Positions 53,341 through 62,538 are shown, counted from the stretch's first letter. The stretch is 64,000 nt of DNA from Phyllobacterium trifolii (GCF_014192095.1 NZ_JACHXN010000009.1:172203-236202), one strand, 5' to 3'. Program-made: numbers and translations. Notes: generated by a model from the letters alone, not told the origin.

Positions 53341-55293
53341 ATGAGTAAATCCGACGTGAAAACAGACGGATCGAAGAAAGACGTCGAGGAGCCTCGAGCA
53401 ACGGGCGGGACCTGCAATGAGCCCGATATGAAACCGGACAGGGAACCGTGCTCGCCGAATGCCGCCGCCAGCTGCAACATAAACATCCATATCAAAAGCA
53501 CCGGCACCATAAACATCTACAATTGCTCCACGCCCTGCGAACCCAAAGGCGGCGGCCCAAAAGACTGCGGACCTGCTAAACCTGCCGGTTCTTGTCTTGC
53601 CGTACCAGCCGGACGAAAACACAAGCTCAGCCGCGAGCAAAGGCTGAGCAAGTGGAGCCAGGGGACACCTGTGCCAAGTGCGTTGGCGGCAAGCACGCTT
53701 CACACCATTCGGCGATACCTTCTCAACAAACCGCCAGCGAATGCTTTGGAGAGTTCGTCGTTTTCTATCTTGTCCAGAATGACGCCTCAGATGCGTGAAG
53801 TGATGTCCTGTGCGGTGTCCTCCTACGACAGACTGCCGAAAGAGGAACGGAAGAAGCTTTTCGACACATCGTTGGCTTTGGGTGAGGATCAGCCGATAGA
53901 TGCCGACACGCTGTCGACTGCAGTGCTGCAGGAGCTTAGCAGGCGCACGAGCCTGGTGATTTTTAATGATCCAGAAGGGTCCGAACAGGAACGGCCGGGA
54001 CAAATCCGCGTCTACGAACCTGTCGGAGAAGATTTCTTCACCCAGGTCCGAATCTGCCGGATCAATGACCTGCGTACCGCAAGTTACATTCCTACGCTTA
54101 CTCCGGGAGACCTTCTTCCCGACGAAGTGCAACACGATTGTTCGTCCCAAATTGTCGACGGCGCGGTACAAGTCGTTTGTCAGGTTCGAACTGACGATTG
54201 TCCCGGTCACCGTTTCAATGAGGAAGTCTGTTTGCGCGTTCTCGATATCGAGGCGGGCAACTCAGTAGTTCTGCGGGGTGTGAACTACTTCAGCACCGAG
54301 GCGAAGGTCAGATTGACCTCACGCCCCCCGGCGACAGTCGTCCGCGAAGTAGATGCGCATGTTTTTGGAGACATCACAACGCCAGTCAGGGAAACCAATG
54401 CAAACGGCGACTCAGTGCTGATCAATGATTGCCGCGTCGATGACAGAATTACATTCCGGCTCCCTGACGACTTGCCGCCAGCGATTTACGAGATACAGGT
54501 CGTTGTCCCGAATATCACTGGCATCGCTTCGTTGGGACCGTCGATGATTTCCAATACCGAGTTCATCAACGTATTGCCAGCATCGACGGCGAGGTTTGAG
54601 ATAACCGCAGAACGCCTTGGATGCCGGAAGGAATCGTCGCCCACATGGGCCGGTTCTGACGAGGTCGGACTGACGTTCCTGACGATCGCGCTTTTCCCTG
54701 ATCTTACCATGAGCGAAGCCGTTACCAACAAGTTTCCGATATTTGGAGATGTCGATTCCGCGGAAAACCGCACATTGAACCGCGTGCTCTTCGAACAGCA
54801 ACAACCGATCGCCGCGATCGTCGTCACGGCGCTCGGACATGAGGTCGACGGCCAAGATGCTTATGACAACATGATCACCGACTGGAAGGACATCTTCGTC
54901 GATCTGGTCAAGGATCAATGGAAGTACATCACCGCCGGTCTTTCAGCCGCGGGGGGAATTGCGGCTATTGCCAAGCTCGGACCGTATGCATGGATCGCCA
55001 TCGGAATAGGAGCATTGGTCACAGCGGGCATCGATCTGATCATTGCGCTGTGGGCTCCCGCCGATCTGATCATCGAGGACAGCTTGGGGTACTCGACAGG
55101 CGATCTGACGGCTTTAACGAGCGAGAATTATCCCGCCCCATCCACTTCAAGCTACGTCACCGCAGGCAAGATCACTGTCAATCCGCAATTTGTCGACAAG
55201 ATACCGCTCCAATATAGGGTGCGGCATGATTACGTTGATCATGATGAGGACACGCGCTACGACATCACGTATCGGATCAATCGCGTAGCATAG
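53341..55293 (+). CDS. Large protein of unknown function, 650 residues
   Basis: I do not recognise this protein. Residues 1-95 are rich in Cys, Pro and Gly and contain a beta-like stretch C-N-I-N-I-H-I-K-S-T-G-T-I-N-I-Y-N-C. A helical part (about 110-210) comes next, followed by several beta-rich modules (about 225-500) with paired cysteines and phrases such as V-V-L-R-G-V-N-Y-F-S, reminiscent of IPT/Ig-like domains. A Gly/Ala-rich hydrophobic hairpin lies at about 528-576, then a polar tail of 70 residues. There is no N-terminal signal peptide. GGGGACC precedes the ATG. No FNR/FixK-type box was found. It stands alone with a hairpin after the stop. Confidence 0.8.
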   Translation: MSKSDVKTDGSKKDVEEPRATGGTCNEPDMKPDREPCSPNAAASCNINIHIKSTGTINIYNCSTPCEPKGGGPKDCGPAKPAGSCLAVPAGRKHKLSREQRLSKWSQGTPVPSALAASTLHTIRRYLLNKPPANALESSSFSILSRMTPQMREVMSCAVSSYDRLPKEERKKLFDTSLALGEDQPIDADTLSTAVLQELSRRTSLVIFNDPEGSEQERPGQIRVYEPVGEDFFTQVRICRINDLRTASYIPTLTPGDLLPDEVQHDCSSQIVDGAVQVVCQVRTDDCPGHRFNEEVCLRVLDIEAGNSVVLRGVNYFSTEAKVRLTSRPPATVVREVDAHVFGDITTPVRETNANGDSVLINDCRVDDRITFRLPDDLPPAIYEIQVVVPNITGIASLGPSMISNTEFINVLPASTARFEITAERLGCRKESSPTWAGSDEVGLTFLTIALFPDLTMSEAVTNKFPIFGDVDSAENRTLNRVLFEQQQPIAAIVVTALGHEVDGQDAYDNMITDWKDIFVDLVKDQWKYITAGLSAAGGIAAIAKLGPYAWIAIGIGALVTAGIDLIIALWAPADLIIEDSLGYSTGDLTALTSENYPAPSTSSYVTAGKITVNPQFVDKIPLQYRVRHDYVDHDEDTRYDITYRINRVA

Positions 55294-55306
55294 GCTCACT
55301 TTCAAA

Positions 55307-55325
55307 GGACGGTTAGCAGCCGTCC
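55307..55325 (+). terminator. Terminator-like hairpin after the 650-residue gene
   Basis: GGACGG (55307-55312), a 7-base loop and CCGTCC (55320-55325), 14 bases after the stop codon. Confidence 0.4.
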
Positions 55326-55402
55326 CACCTTGCCCACCAACGTTCGCCGATCGACATCGGAAAGTACTAAATTAGACAATGCGCTTATAAACTAGTTCCG
55401 CG

Positions 55403-55593
55403 ATGACAAAAGACCCTGACGTCGCATTCGTATGCGGCATGATCGTCCACCATCAATAGGCGATCGACATGGCCAATGCCGAACTCAAGAACGGTAACGA
55501 CAAATGGGCGAAAACATGACCCAGAATGTCATCGACGCTCAGACCAAGGAAATCGCCGACATGACCGCCTGGTTGGACAAGCAAGCCAAGTGA
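55403..55593 (+). pseudogene. Decayed DUF305 gene
   Basis: From an ATG the frame gives D-P-D-V-A-F-V-C-G-M-I-V-H-H-Q, then an in-frame TAG (55457-55459), then A-I-D-M-A-N-A-E-L. After a frameshift near 55515 it ends I-A-D-M-T-A-W-L-D-K-Q-A-K-stop. H-H-Q-x-A-I-x-M-A and the K-E-I-A-x-M-x-x-W-L ending are DUF305 hallmarks (a four-helix family found in copper-resistance loci). One stop and one shift inactivate it. The copper-binding Csp gene follows. Confidence 0.8.
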
Positions 55594-55614
55594 CGTTGAA
55601 TGAAGGAGAAACTC

Positions 55615-55950
55615 ATGATGCACCACACTGATGCCGAAATGAAAGCCTGTATCGATGAATGCCTGGCATGCTACGCAACTTGCCTTTCGATGGCGACGGG
55701 TCATTGCCTCGAATTGGGAGGCAAGCACACAGAGAAGAAGCATTTTACGTTGATGCTCGCCTGCGCCGAGATCTGCCGCACTTCGGCGCATTTCATGCTG
55801 CTCGGTACACCCCACCACAAGCACACATGCCGCGAATGTGCCGAGATCTGTACCGAATGTGCCGATGATTGCGAACGCATCGGCGATATGCAGGACTGCG
55901 TCGATGCCTGCCGTCGTTGTGCGGAATCGTGCAACAAGATGGCTGCCTGA
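55615..55950 (+). CDS. Four-helix-bundle copper-binding protein (Csp-like)
   Basis: This 111-residue protein has 16 cysteines arranged as C-x-x-x-C and C-x-x-C along predicted helices (for example C12, C16, C19, C23, C72, C75, C79, C82, C95, C99, C102, C106), with histidines around H67-H70. This matches the Csp copper-storage proteins, which bind many Cu(I) ions in the core of a helix bundle. It has no signal peptide, so it should be cytosolic (Csp3-like). The start follows AAGGAGAAACTC; two adjacent ATGs are possible. It could buffer copper for the cbb3 oxidase; this is inference. Confidence 0.9.
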   Translation: MMHHTDAEMKACIDECLACYATCLSMATGHCLELGGKHTEKKHFTLMLACAEICRTSAHFMLLGTPHHKHTCRECAEICTECADDCERIGDMQDCVDACRRCAESCNKMAA

Positions 55951-56056
55951 CATGACGACGACAAACGGGTGGCGGAATCGTTCGCCGCCCATGAACGACG
56001 CTCTCGTTTCCAGTAGGCGAAAGCCTACCTAATCTTCAAAGTCGCAAGGAGCGGAA

Positions 56057-56647
56057 ATGCTATACCGGAATGCCGATTGCGGCATTTTGTTGAGGTTCAC
56101 GCATGTGGGCGCAGTTTTTGCCGTCGCGGTTTTCGTCGTTGGCGCACCTGCAGATTCCAACTCGCCATCGGACATCATCAAGGCACGCCAAGCTTCAATG
56201 AAGGTCATGGCCGAAGCCGGCAAGACAATTGCAGGCATGTTCGAGGGCAAGCTTCCCTACGACGCGATGACTTTCAAAAAATCGGCGGAGACTATCAGCC
56301 GGCTTTCCGGCGATGCAATGGTCATTGAGTTTCCTGCGACAACGCTTGGACCTCCGTCAGCGGCCAAGTCAGAAATCGACCAGTCACGCGAGGAGTTTGA
56401 CGCCTTAGCCCGAAAAGTCGCGTCGTTTGCCACTGTGATTTCCGCAGCAGCCGACAAAGCCCCAAACGGCATCACACAGGATATGAGAATGGGCTCTTCC
56501 TCCACCATGGGCAGCAGCCTCTTGGGAAAGCGCAAAGTGCCCGCTGGCAAAGAAGACGCGACCAAACTGCCGGCCGAACACGCCTTGCATTTGATGCTCC
56601 AGGAGTGCTCGAGCTGCCACGCGAAGTTCAGGGAAAAAGTCAAATAA
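56057..56647 (+). CDS. Cytochrome c' (class II cytochrome c)
   Basis: This 196-residue protein has an N-terminal hydrophobic export segment (about 14-31), a helical body and a C-terminal heme site C184-S-S-C-H188-A-K-F-R. A C-terminal C-x-x-C-H-x-x-(F/Y)-R is diagnostic of the cytochrome c'/c556 class. These periplasmic proteins often bind NO or relieve oxidative stress. Upstream lies the Csp gene (gap 106 bases). Confidence 0.88.
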   Translation: MLYRNADCGILLRFTHVGAVFAVAVFVVGAPADSNSPSDIIKARQASMKVMAEAGKTIAGMFEGKLPYDAMTFKKSAETISRLSGDAMVIEFPATTLGPPSAAKSEIDQSREEFDALARKVASFATVISAAADKAPNGITQDMRMGSSSTMGSSLLGKRKVPAGKEDATKLPAEHALHLMLQECSSCHAKFREKVK

Positions 56648-56706
56648 GGTAAAGTCTTTGATGCCGTCTATTCAAAAATCGAGGAAGACCCCACGTCCAA
56701 CCAATC

Positions 56707-56844
56707 GACTACATCCTGGTTGGCAGGTTTGTGCTTGCGGCCTTGAGCGCTGCCTACGTTGCGTGGGATAAATTCTGCAACAATCCCGAGCCGGCTGTGA
56801 TGAAGTGGCACCAGGAGTTCACTTTTCCCCGCACCCTCGAATAA
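56707..56844 (+). pseudogene. Fragment of a membrane protein gene (possibly DUF4396)
   Basis: An open frame without a start reads V-L-A-A-L-S-A-A-Y-V-A-W-D then N-P-E-P-A-V-M-K-W and stops at TAA. A hydrophobic helix followed by A-W-D-x-x-x-N-P-E resembles DUF4396 membrane proteins, from memory only. The rest of such a gene is absent. Confidence 0.4.
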
Positions 56845-56915
56845 CATGTCTCCACTGACTATAGACTAGATGATAGGTTCTTGTTCTCGAGTGCTGAAAG
56901 CGATGCGCCGTGGGC

Positions 56916-58244
56916 TCAAGCCAGCGGCTGTGCTGCTTGCGAAAGCTGTGCCAGCCAGCCGCCTTCAAATCCTGCCCGTTGCAAACCCCTGCGGATGTAC
57001 GAGCATGAGCGCATCAATCGCCATATCAGTCCGTTTCGTTCGTTTTCAATCATCAGGACGATGGGGCCTTCGTTCAGACCAAAGTGCCAGGGGGAAATCC
57101 ACCAGCCAAAGGCGTTGTCAGGCTTCCCCGGGTGCGTCGGATTGAAAGATGCCTTGAAGCCATAGTCGTTGGCGGTCTTAAGCTTAGCCTGATGGGTGCA
57201 GAAGCTGATGGTCGGCCGGACAATTTCCGGAGCGAACGGCAGTGACGCCACGACGGCCCATGGAGCGAGCGTGCCGTCGTCGGGGCCATAGGGGACGCCG
57301 CGTGCAACGTAGTCCTCGAATCTGCGCTCGATGCCATGCAATTTGAGCGTGGCGGGGCCGGGACCCTCGCTGGCGGTAATGCCCCAGCAATGTTCGCCAT
57401 AGCCCTCGAAACCCCGCGGATTCTCAATGGCGTAACGCTGCTGGACGAACGTGGCCCGCCGGCTGTTCTCGAAATAGTCGCTTTCCTTGCTGCGCATGAA
57501 GGCGTCCTGAATGCCGCGGAAATCGATCCACACGTGCGAAAGCTGATGGATGAAAAGGGGCCCGGCATATAAATAGTCATAGCCGTAGCAGTTCTCCCAT
57601 CGGAAGGTGGCGGCCCAGGCAGCGTAGCTACTGGCGGGTAGGGGATGTGTCGGAGAGCCAAGTCCCAGAATATAGAGCAAAGCCGCCTCGTCGTACCCTT
57701 CCCAGCGATGCTTCACAAACCCGAGTTCCGGGGTCCAACCGTGTGTGACAGTTTCTGCTCCGTCCTGCGCCCATTGCCAATCGGCGCGGCAATAGAGCGC
57801 GTCGGCCAGGGAACGAATTTCGGCCTCGGCTTTGGAGCTCGCATTAAAAAACTCCGCGGCGGCCAGCGCACCTGCCAGTAAGAATGTGGTGTCGATCGTC
57901 GACAGCTCGCAGCGCCAGGCGCGCCGGCCAGTCTGCATATCCAGAAAGTGGTAATAGAAGCCGCGATACCCCGTGGCGTCCGGCTCGGGCCCATGTGGGC
58001 TGTTCCAGAAAAAGCGGAGCGTCGCCAGAGTCCGTTCCACGGCGGCGTTTCGGGTCATCAAACCCCGTTCAACGCCCACAGGATAACAGGCTAATGCAAG
58101 TCCGGTGGCTGCGATGCTGGCGGGCCAGTTCGTTTCAGTTTTGTCGGCAATGAGACCGTTGACGGGGTTAACTTCATGGAGGAAATAGCTAAACGTCTCC
58201 TGCTGGAGCGTGTCCAGATCGTCGTTCGCAGTGACAGTTTTCAC
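56916..58244 (-). CDS. Glucoamylase-like (PF10091-type) protein
   Basis: This 442-residue protein is of the glycoamylase-like class also found as a domain in cyclic beta-glucan synthases (NdvB/ChvB). It has T-N-W-P-A-S-I-A-A-T-G near residue 38, R-G-F-Y-Y-H-F-L near 94, then Y-D-E-A-A-L-L-Y near 183 and a W-G-I-T-A-S-E-G near 289. The predicted fold is an (alpha/alpha)6 barrel acting on glucans. The start is GTG after GGAGGGTTAAT. No signal peptide. It stands alone among fragments; the substrate is unknown. Confidence 0.85.
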   Translation of the reverse strand: MKTVTANDDLDTLQQETFSYFLHEVNPVNGLIADKTETNWPASIAATGLALACYPVGVERGLMTRNAAVERTLATLRFFWNSPHGPEPDATGYRGFYYHFLDMQTGRRAWRCELSTIDTTFLLAGALAAAEFFNASSKAEAEIRSLADALYCRADWQWAQDGAETVTHGWTPELGFVKHRWEGYDEAALLYILGLGSPTHPLPASSYAAWAATFRWENCYGYDYLYAGPLFIHQLSHVWIDFRGIQDAFMRSKESDYFENSRRATFVQQRYAIENPRGFEGYGEHCWGITASEGPGPATLKLHGIERRFEDYVARGVPYGPDDGTLAPWAVVASLPFAPEIVRPTISFCTHQAKLKTANDYGFKASFNPTHPGKPDNAFGWWISPWHFGLNEGPIVLMIENERNGLIWRLMRSCSYIRRGLQRAGFEGGWLAQLSQAAQPLA

Positions 58245-58336
58245 ATTAACCCTCCAGGCTTAATTTTCGGCGGCACTCTCATCTAGCGGGGTTCACGCTC
58301 CATGACTGCAGTCCCTTCCTTCACCCTGGCACTCGC

Positions 58337-58588
58337 GTGCATCTCGACGCGGTCCCCAAACGAAAGCCCCGATCGGACCTCTGCCATTCAATTGTTGAGC
58401 TGTCCAATCCTCACGGGAGTGACGCGGGCATGTCCGTCCTTAACGCCCGCTGGCCTCTGTTCCGTCAGCCAAAAGAGAGCTGGTATCGCATCGGTGCCAG
58501 CGAAGAGAGCGGTTCGAGAGAATTTTTCGTTCAGGATCCTGACGGATATCTTGTTCGCCTTTCACAAAAATCGACAGGCGCGTTGTAA
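58337..58588 (+). pseudogene. C-terminal fragment of a VOC/glyoxalase-family gene
   Basis: The frame ends R-E-F-F-V-Q-D-P-D-G-Y-L-V-R-L, the C-terminal half-motif of VOC-family enzymes (E-x-x-x-x-D-P-D-G). The first metal-binding half is missing or frame-shifted, so it is probably a remnant. Confidence 0.55.
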
Positions 58589-58680
58589 ATCGGCGAAACG
58601 CTTGTCCAGAACGCGGTTTCCAGCCAACTTTCCTGATCCCAAGGCAGATTGCCCAACTGTTTCAACTTGGTCAACAGGTG

Positions 58681-59271
58681 CTATTCCCTCCGCGAAGCTA
58701 GTGGACTTCCTCCCAGCGTCTTTGGATCCGGCAGATCGGCGAGCACCCGCGAGACGAGAATCCAAGGCGCTTGGGTTCCATCAAGATGCAGCACAGGGGC
58801 AATTTGGGACTTCAACCACGCCTCGTGCCGAGCTAAATTCCGTCCTGGAAAATCCGGTCTGTCATATTGAGCAGCCCAAGCGGCAAACGCCGTATGGATT
58901 GCGTACATGTCGCCCGATGGCAATATTCGGTTTCCATATCGTTCGTGTTCCCGCGCCATGAGCCGTTCCATCCGAATTGGCGTCGGGGTGTATAAAAAGA
59001 CAATGAGATTTACCTTCTCGATTAAGGTATCTCCCCAACCGTCGAATGATCCGGACAAAACCCATCCATCCTCGCCTAGCGCTTCTTCGATCAGGCGGAC
59101 GCGATCAGCAGGAGGACGCTTGGTCGAGAACGGGGGATTGGTCGGGTACCAATAGAAGTCGTCACAGTCCACATGACGAACTCCCAATGCTGAGGAGAGG
59201 CCACCTCCCAGCGTTGTTACCCCTGAGCACGATGCTCCAGTAATATAGATCGAGGGTTTCTCCAGTTTCAT
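58681..59271 (-). CDS. P-loop kinase-like protein
   Basis: This 196-residue protein has a Walker-A-like loop G-A-S-C-S-G-V-T-T (11-19), where the usual lysine before S/T is replaced by valine, followed by D-C-D-D-F-Y-W near 35. It resembles adenylate/shikimate-type kinases. The missing lysine would weaken ATP binding, so activity is uncertain. The start overlaps a short upstream frame (59162-59428). Confidence 0.7.
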   Translation of the reverse strand: MKLEKPSIYITGASCSGVTTLGGGLSSALGVRHVDCDDFYWYPTNPPFSTKRPPADRVRLIEEALGEDGWVLSGSFDGWGDTLIEKVNLIVFLYTPTPIRMERLMAREHERYGNRILPSGDMYAIHTAFAAWAAQYDRPDFPGRNLARHEAWLKSQIAPVLHLDGTQAPWILVSRVLADLPDPKTLGGSPLASRRE

Positions 59272-59428
59272 TGTCGACCTTTTGAGGGACAGCGCGGTGA
59301 CATCCTAATAATACCCATAAGCTGTCCTCGCTGCCACCTGTCAGATCTTCGCCCCACTCAACAATAAAAACGAGTTTTCTAACCTCTTCGGGTAAGCGTT
59401 CATGCCACATCCATGCTACGTTGGACAT
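59162..59428 (-). CDS. Uncertain small protein, 88 residues
   Basis: The open frame contains a plausible sequence (L-P-E-E-V-R-K-L-V-F-I-V-E-W-G-E-D near 12) but its last 36 codons overlap the start of the P-loop gene. It may be the true end of an intact small gene or a shifted remnant. No family recognised. Confidence 0.35.
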   Translation of the reverse strand: MSNVAWMWHERLPEEVRKLVFIVEWGEDLTGGSEDSLWVLLGCHRAVPQKVDNETGETLDLYYWSIVLRGNNAGRWPLLSIGSSSCGL

Positions 59429-59463
59429 TAACTCGTCGCTGGCCGGTCCATGGGGGTGGGTAA

Positions 59464-59660
59464 ATGCGCAAGGCGTTGCTTTTCGCGGCCGCAGTTTCGG
59501 CCGCTAGAATCCATTCTCTCAAGCACAATCCTGCGTGGATATGGCGCTCGTATTGGCGGTGGACGGTTCAAGCAGCATAACCGATGAGGAATACGAGTTT
59601 CAAAAAGCCGCGATTGTCTCTGCCTTCCGTGACTGGACCGTGCTGTCAGCCTACGATCTT
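59464..59660 (+). pseudogene. Fragment of a DUF1194 (VWA-like) gene
   Basis: A signal-peptide-like start (M-R-K-A-L-L-F-A-A-A-V) is followed after a frameshift by C-V-D-M-A-L-V-L-A-V-D-G-S-S-S-I and E-Y-E-F-Q-K-A-A-I. The D-x-S-x-S metal site and following helix are typical of DUF1194. The frame then ends, so only the N-terminal quarter remains. Confidence 0.65.
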
Positions 59661-59703
59661 CTGGGAGCGTGGCAGTTGCAGCCGAGGCGCGCGCCAACAT
59701 TGC

Positions 59704-59841
59704 AAGTTTCTCGAAGACAAACCGGGCTGGACCGTCCAGAAGGAGGCCGTGTTTCCGACAACGAAGCAACCGCAGTACACTGAACCGCTTCTCAAGACAT
59801 ATCTCGCCGATCTCGCCAAGGCGCGGCTGCCGAAGAATTAG
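59704..59841 (+). pseudogene. C-terminal fragment of an unidentified gene
   Basis: The frame reads K-F-L-E-D-K-P-G-W-T-V-Q then T-Y-L-A-D-L-A-K-A-R-L-P-K-N-stop, a convincing protein C-terminus with no start. The family is unknown. It directly abuts the DUF1194 fragment, so a deletion joined two genes. Confidence 0.45.
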
Positions 59842-60013
59842 CATCGGTCGAGAACTGAATTTCCAGATGCAATTGATACGGAGGGCGGCAGGAAGCGGAG
59901 TAACAGGCTTGATGGTTTGCCACACGGCCGAGTCAGGAACTGCCGCAATGGCATCGAATTGTGAGCTGCTGTAAGATATTAGCCGGCGTGCACCTCACTC
60001 GATGGGGCCAGAT

Positions 60014-60130
60014 ATGAAGCGCCACCTTGCAGTCCTGATCGCCGACGTCATTGGTTACAGCAGTTTTAAGCGAAATCGACGAAGAGGGTACACGCGTTCA
60101 TCGGGCGGCACCTCTCAGCAGAAGAATGAG
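60014..60130 (+). pseudogene. N-terminal fragment of a class III adenylate cyclase gene
   Basis: From an ATG, M-K-R-H-L-A-V-L-I-A-D-V-I-G-Y-S-S-F matches the start of class III cyclase domains (A-x-D-V-x-G-Y-S). After a stop the adjacent frame gives E-I-D-E-E-G-T-R-V-H. The remaining cyclase domain is missing. Bases 59842-60013 and 60131-60241 hold no other recognisable gene. Confidence 0.6.
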
Positions 60131-60241
60131 CATTTTTTATCAACCAGCCAAACAGGTTTGAGTTCTCGGTCGTGAAATTAAGTGGCCACATTGTGATGAT
60201 CGGATGGCATGTCCACGCAACCGTTTGCAATTGATCCGTGA

Positions 60242-61240
60242 TTATTCCGCTACATCGATAACGACTTTGCCTGTCGCGCTTTTCAGTTCGACGGCGGCAT
60301 GGGCATGCGCTGCGGTTTTCAAATTGAATCTGGTGGGATCGACGTTCGGCAGGATTTTTCCGGCCTCGACGAGTTTGGCGGCCTCGCGGAGGATATCACC
60401 GTGATGTTGTCTTCCTTCACCTGACAAAATTGGAAGAAGGGTAAAGACACCGGAATATGTTGCTGCTCTGAACGATAACGGGGCAAGGGCATGTGTTCCC
60501 CAACCGAGGGCGCTCACTACGTGACCAAATCGTTTCACCGCATTGAACGAGTTGTCCAAAACCGTACCGCCTACACTGTCGTAAACCAGGTCGAAACCTC
60601 GTCCATCCGTTTGCTGGGCCACATACTCTTCTACTTTCTGATCGCGGTCTATGGCAACTGCGCCCAAAGACTCAATGAAGCCTTTCTGACTTCTGGATCC
60701 GGTGGCATAAACTTCAGCTCCGAAAGCCCGACCGATCTGGATCGCGATATGACCCACACCTCCGGCTCCGCCTTGCACCAGAACCGTCTGTGTGGGGGAG
60801 ACATGAGCGCGGTCTACAAGTCCCTCCCATGCGGTAATGACAACAAGCGGCAAGGCCGCCGCTTCCCGCATGCTGAGATTGGAAGGCTTGAGGGCGAGCA
60901 GCGCTGCGTCAACGGCAGCGTATTCGGCGAGCGAGCCAGGCTTGCCTCCAATGCCGCCCGTCATACCGTAGACTTCATCGCCCCGCTTGAAGCTTATGAC
61001 GTCCGGCCCGACCGCCTCAACGGTCCCTGCAAGGTCCATACCAAGGATGGCGGGAAGGGGGTGTCTGGCATGAGCCGCGCTGCCGGCCCGAATTTTGATG
61101 TCGAGGGGATTGACCCCGCTCGCACTTATCTTGACCAGCACTTCGCCTGGCTGCGGCACAGGACGCGCGACATCAGTGTGTTTGAACGCACCACCGTAGT
61201 TTTCGAGGACAGCTGCTTTCATAGATTTTGGTAACGTCAT
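60242..61240 (-). CDS. NADP-dependent quinone-oxidoreductase-like enzyme
   Basis: This 332-residue medium-chain reductase has the nucleotide motif G-G-A-G-G-V-G-H-I-A near 150 and no structural-zinc cysteine cluster. That places it with the zeta-crystallin/quinone oxidoreductase branch. I start at the ATG after AAGGAGCCGACG. It is divergent from a LysR-type regulator with a 130-base gap, the usual arrangement for a regulator and its target. Confidence 0.9.
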   Translation of the reverse strand: MTLPKSMKAAVLENYGGAFKHTDVARPVPQPGEVLVKISASGVNPLDIKIRAGSAAHARHPLPAILGMDLAGTVEAVGPDVISFKRGDEVYGMTGGIGGKPGSLAEYAAVDAALLALKPSNLSMREAAALPLVVITAWEGLVDRAHVSPTQTVLVQGGAGGVGHIAIQIGRAFGAEVYATGSRSQKGFIESLGAVAIDRDQKVEEYVAQQTDGRGFDLVYDSVGGTVLDNSFNAVKRFGHVVSALGWGTHALAPLSFRAATYSGVFTLLPILSGEGRQHHGDILREAAKLVEAGKILPNVDPTRFNLKTAAHAHAAVELKSATGKVVIDVAE

Positions 61241-61370
61241 CGTCGGCTCCTTGCGTAACGACAAGTTATTTATAGCCAACGTTATTGTTTGGACACCATA
61301 AGTATCGCATGATCCCCATGCAAAAATGTTTGCCACTAGCTGTTGGTCAATGATCCCCGGAGTCTACACT

Positions 61371-62240
61371 ATGGAATGGAGTGATCTTCGGATTTTCCTT
61401 GCCATCGCGAGGGAAGGCACACTCGGCGCTGCAGCCAGGAGACTCGGCCAGACGCAACCGACGATGGGCCGGAGACTAAGGGCGCTGGAAATGGCTGTTG
61501 GCCAGACGCTCTTCCAAAGAACCGCCGACGGATTTGTACTGACGGACGAGGGAGCAGCTGTCGTTGGTCATGCCGAACGCATGGAAGAAGAGGCCTTGGC
61601 GTTTGGGCGGCAATTGGCCGGCCAAGAGCAACATCTGGACGGGCAATTGCGCATTTCATCGTCGGACTGGTTCGGCACTCACGTTCTTGCGCCGACGGTG
61701 GCTGATTTCAATCTGAGACACCCGCGCGTGACGGTTGAACTTTTGACTGACGCCCGCACTTATAGCCTGGCGCGCCGCGAAGCGGATATTGCCTTCCGCA
61801 ACATACCGTTTGAAGAACCGGAGGTTATCTCACGTCGCTTCATGACGTTGGAGTACGGTCTCTACATGCGGTCCGGGACGAAACAACCCAAGGTAGGGGA
61901 TGGTAGGGGATCCACACTTGTCACCATGGACATTGCCTTCGGCGGCATGCCAGATGTCGCTTGGCTGAAACGTGTCCTGCCAAATGCCGACGTGGTATCG
62001 CGCAGTAACAACAGGGAGGTCCAGGCTCGCTTGTGCGCGCTCGGTGCCGGCCTTGCCGTCCTTCCTGTAGCGCTCGGTGACAAAACGAACGGTATCGAAC
62101 GTATCAAGGTTAGTGAAGAGCCCCCGCAAAGAACCGTTTGGGTGGGGTATCACCGGGACCTGCGTAGACTGGCTCGGTTGAGGGCCTTCCTTGATCTTGC
62201 CATCGCGCCACATCCGCGGATGACTAAAAATGGAGAATAA
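61371..62240 (+). CDS. LysR-family transcriptional regulator
   Basis: This 289-residue regulator has an N-terminal winged helix (D-L-R-I-F-L-A-I-A-R-E-G-T-L-G-A-A-A-R at about 5-23) and a LysR substrate-binding domain (about 90-285). I start at the ATG after GGAGTCTACACT. It probably controls the divergent oxidoreductase. Bases 62241-62538 downstream hold no gene that I can see. Confidence 0.9.
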   Translation: MEWSDLRIFLAIAREGTLGAAARRLGQTQPTMGRRLRALEMAVGQTLFQRTADGFVLTDEGAAVVGHAERMEEEALAFGRQLAGQEQHLDGQLRISSSDWFGTHVLAPTVADFNLRHPRVTVELLTDARTYSLARREADIAFRNIPFEEPEVISRRFMTLEYGLYMRSGTKQPKVGDGRGSTLVTMDIAFGGMPDVAWLKRVLPNADVVSRSNNREVQARLCALGAGLAVLPVALGDKTNGIERIKVSEEPPQRTVWVGYHRDLRRLARLRAFLDLAIAPHPRMTKNGE

Positions 62241-62538
62241 TAGGCCCAGCTCCAAAAGCGATGTTTGTTTGATCAAGGCCAAGTCAAGGAAGGGTCTCAA
62301 TCTGACGTCATTGCTACCTCCTGCCGAAAAGAAACGGCGCTCAACCCGTTGCCGAGGAGCGCCGTATTGCCCCGGAGATAAACGAGCGTCATTGCTGGCT
62401 GCTGTCAATCTCAATTACGGGTGGACCGGATAGTTGGGTGCAGCAAGAAGCAATTGCAAGGGAAAGGAAATCATCCTTGCAGCCTCGCTTACGGTTCCAC
62501 AATACCCAAGGCGAGAGGGCACCTTACCAATGGCAGCT

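Noticed and set aside
53284..54210. 308-codon reverse open frame
   Set aside because: Antisense to the 650-residue gene, which has the better start, ribosome site and composition.
58302..58961. 219-codon forward open frame
   Set aside because: Overlaps the VOC fragment and runs antisense to the P-loop gene; Ser/Arg/Pro-rich without motifs.
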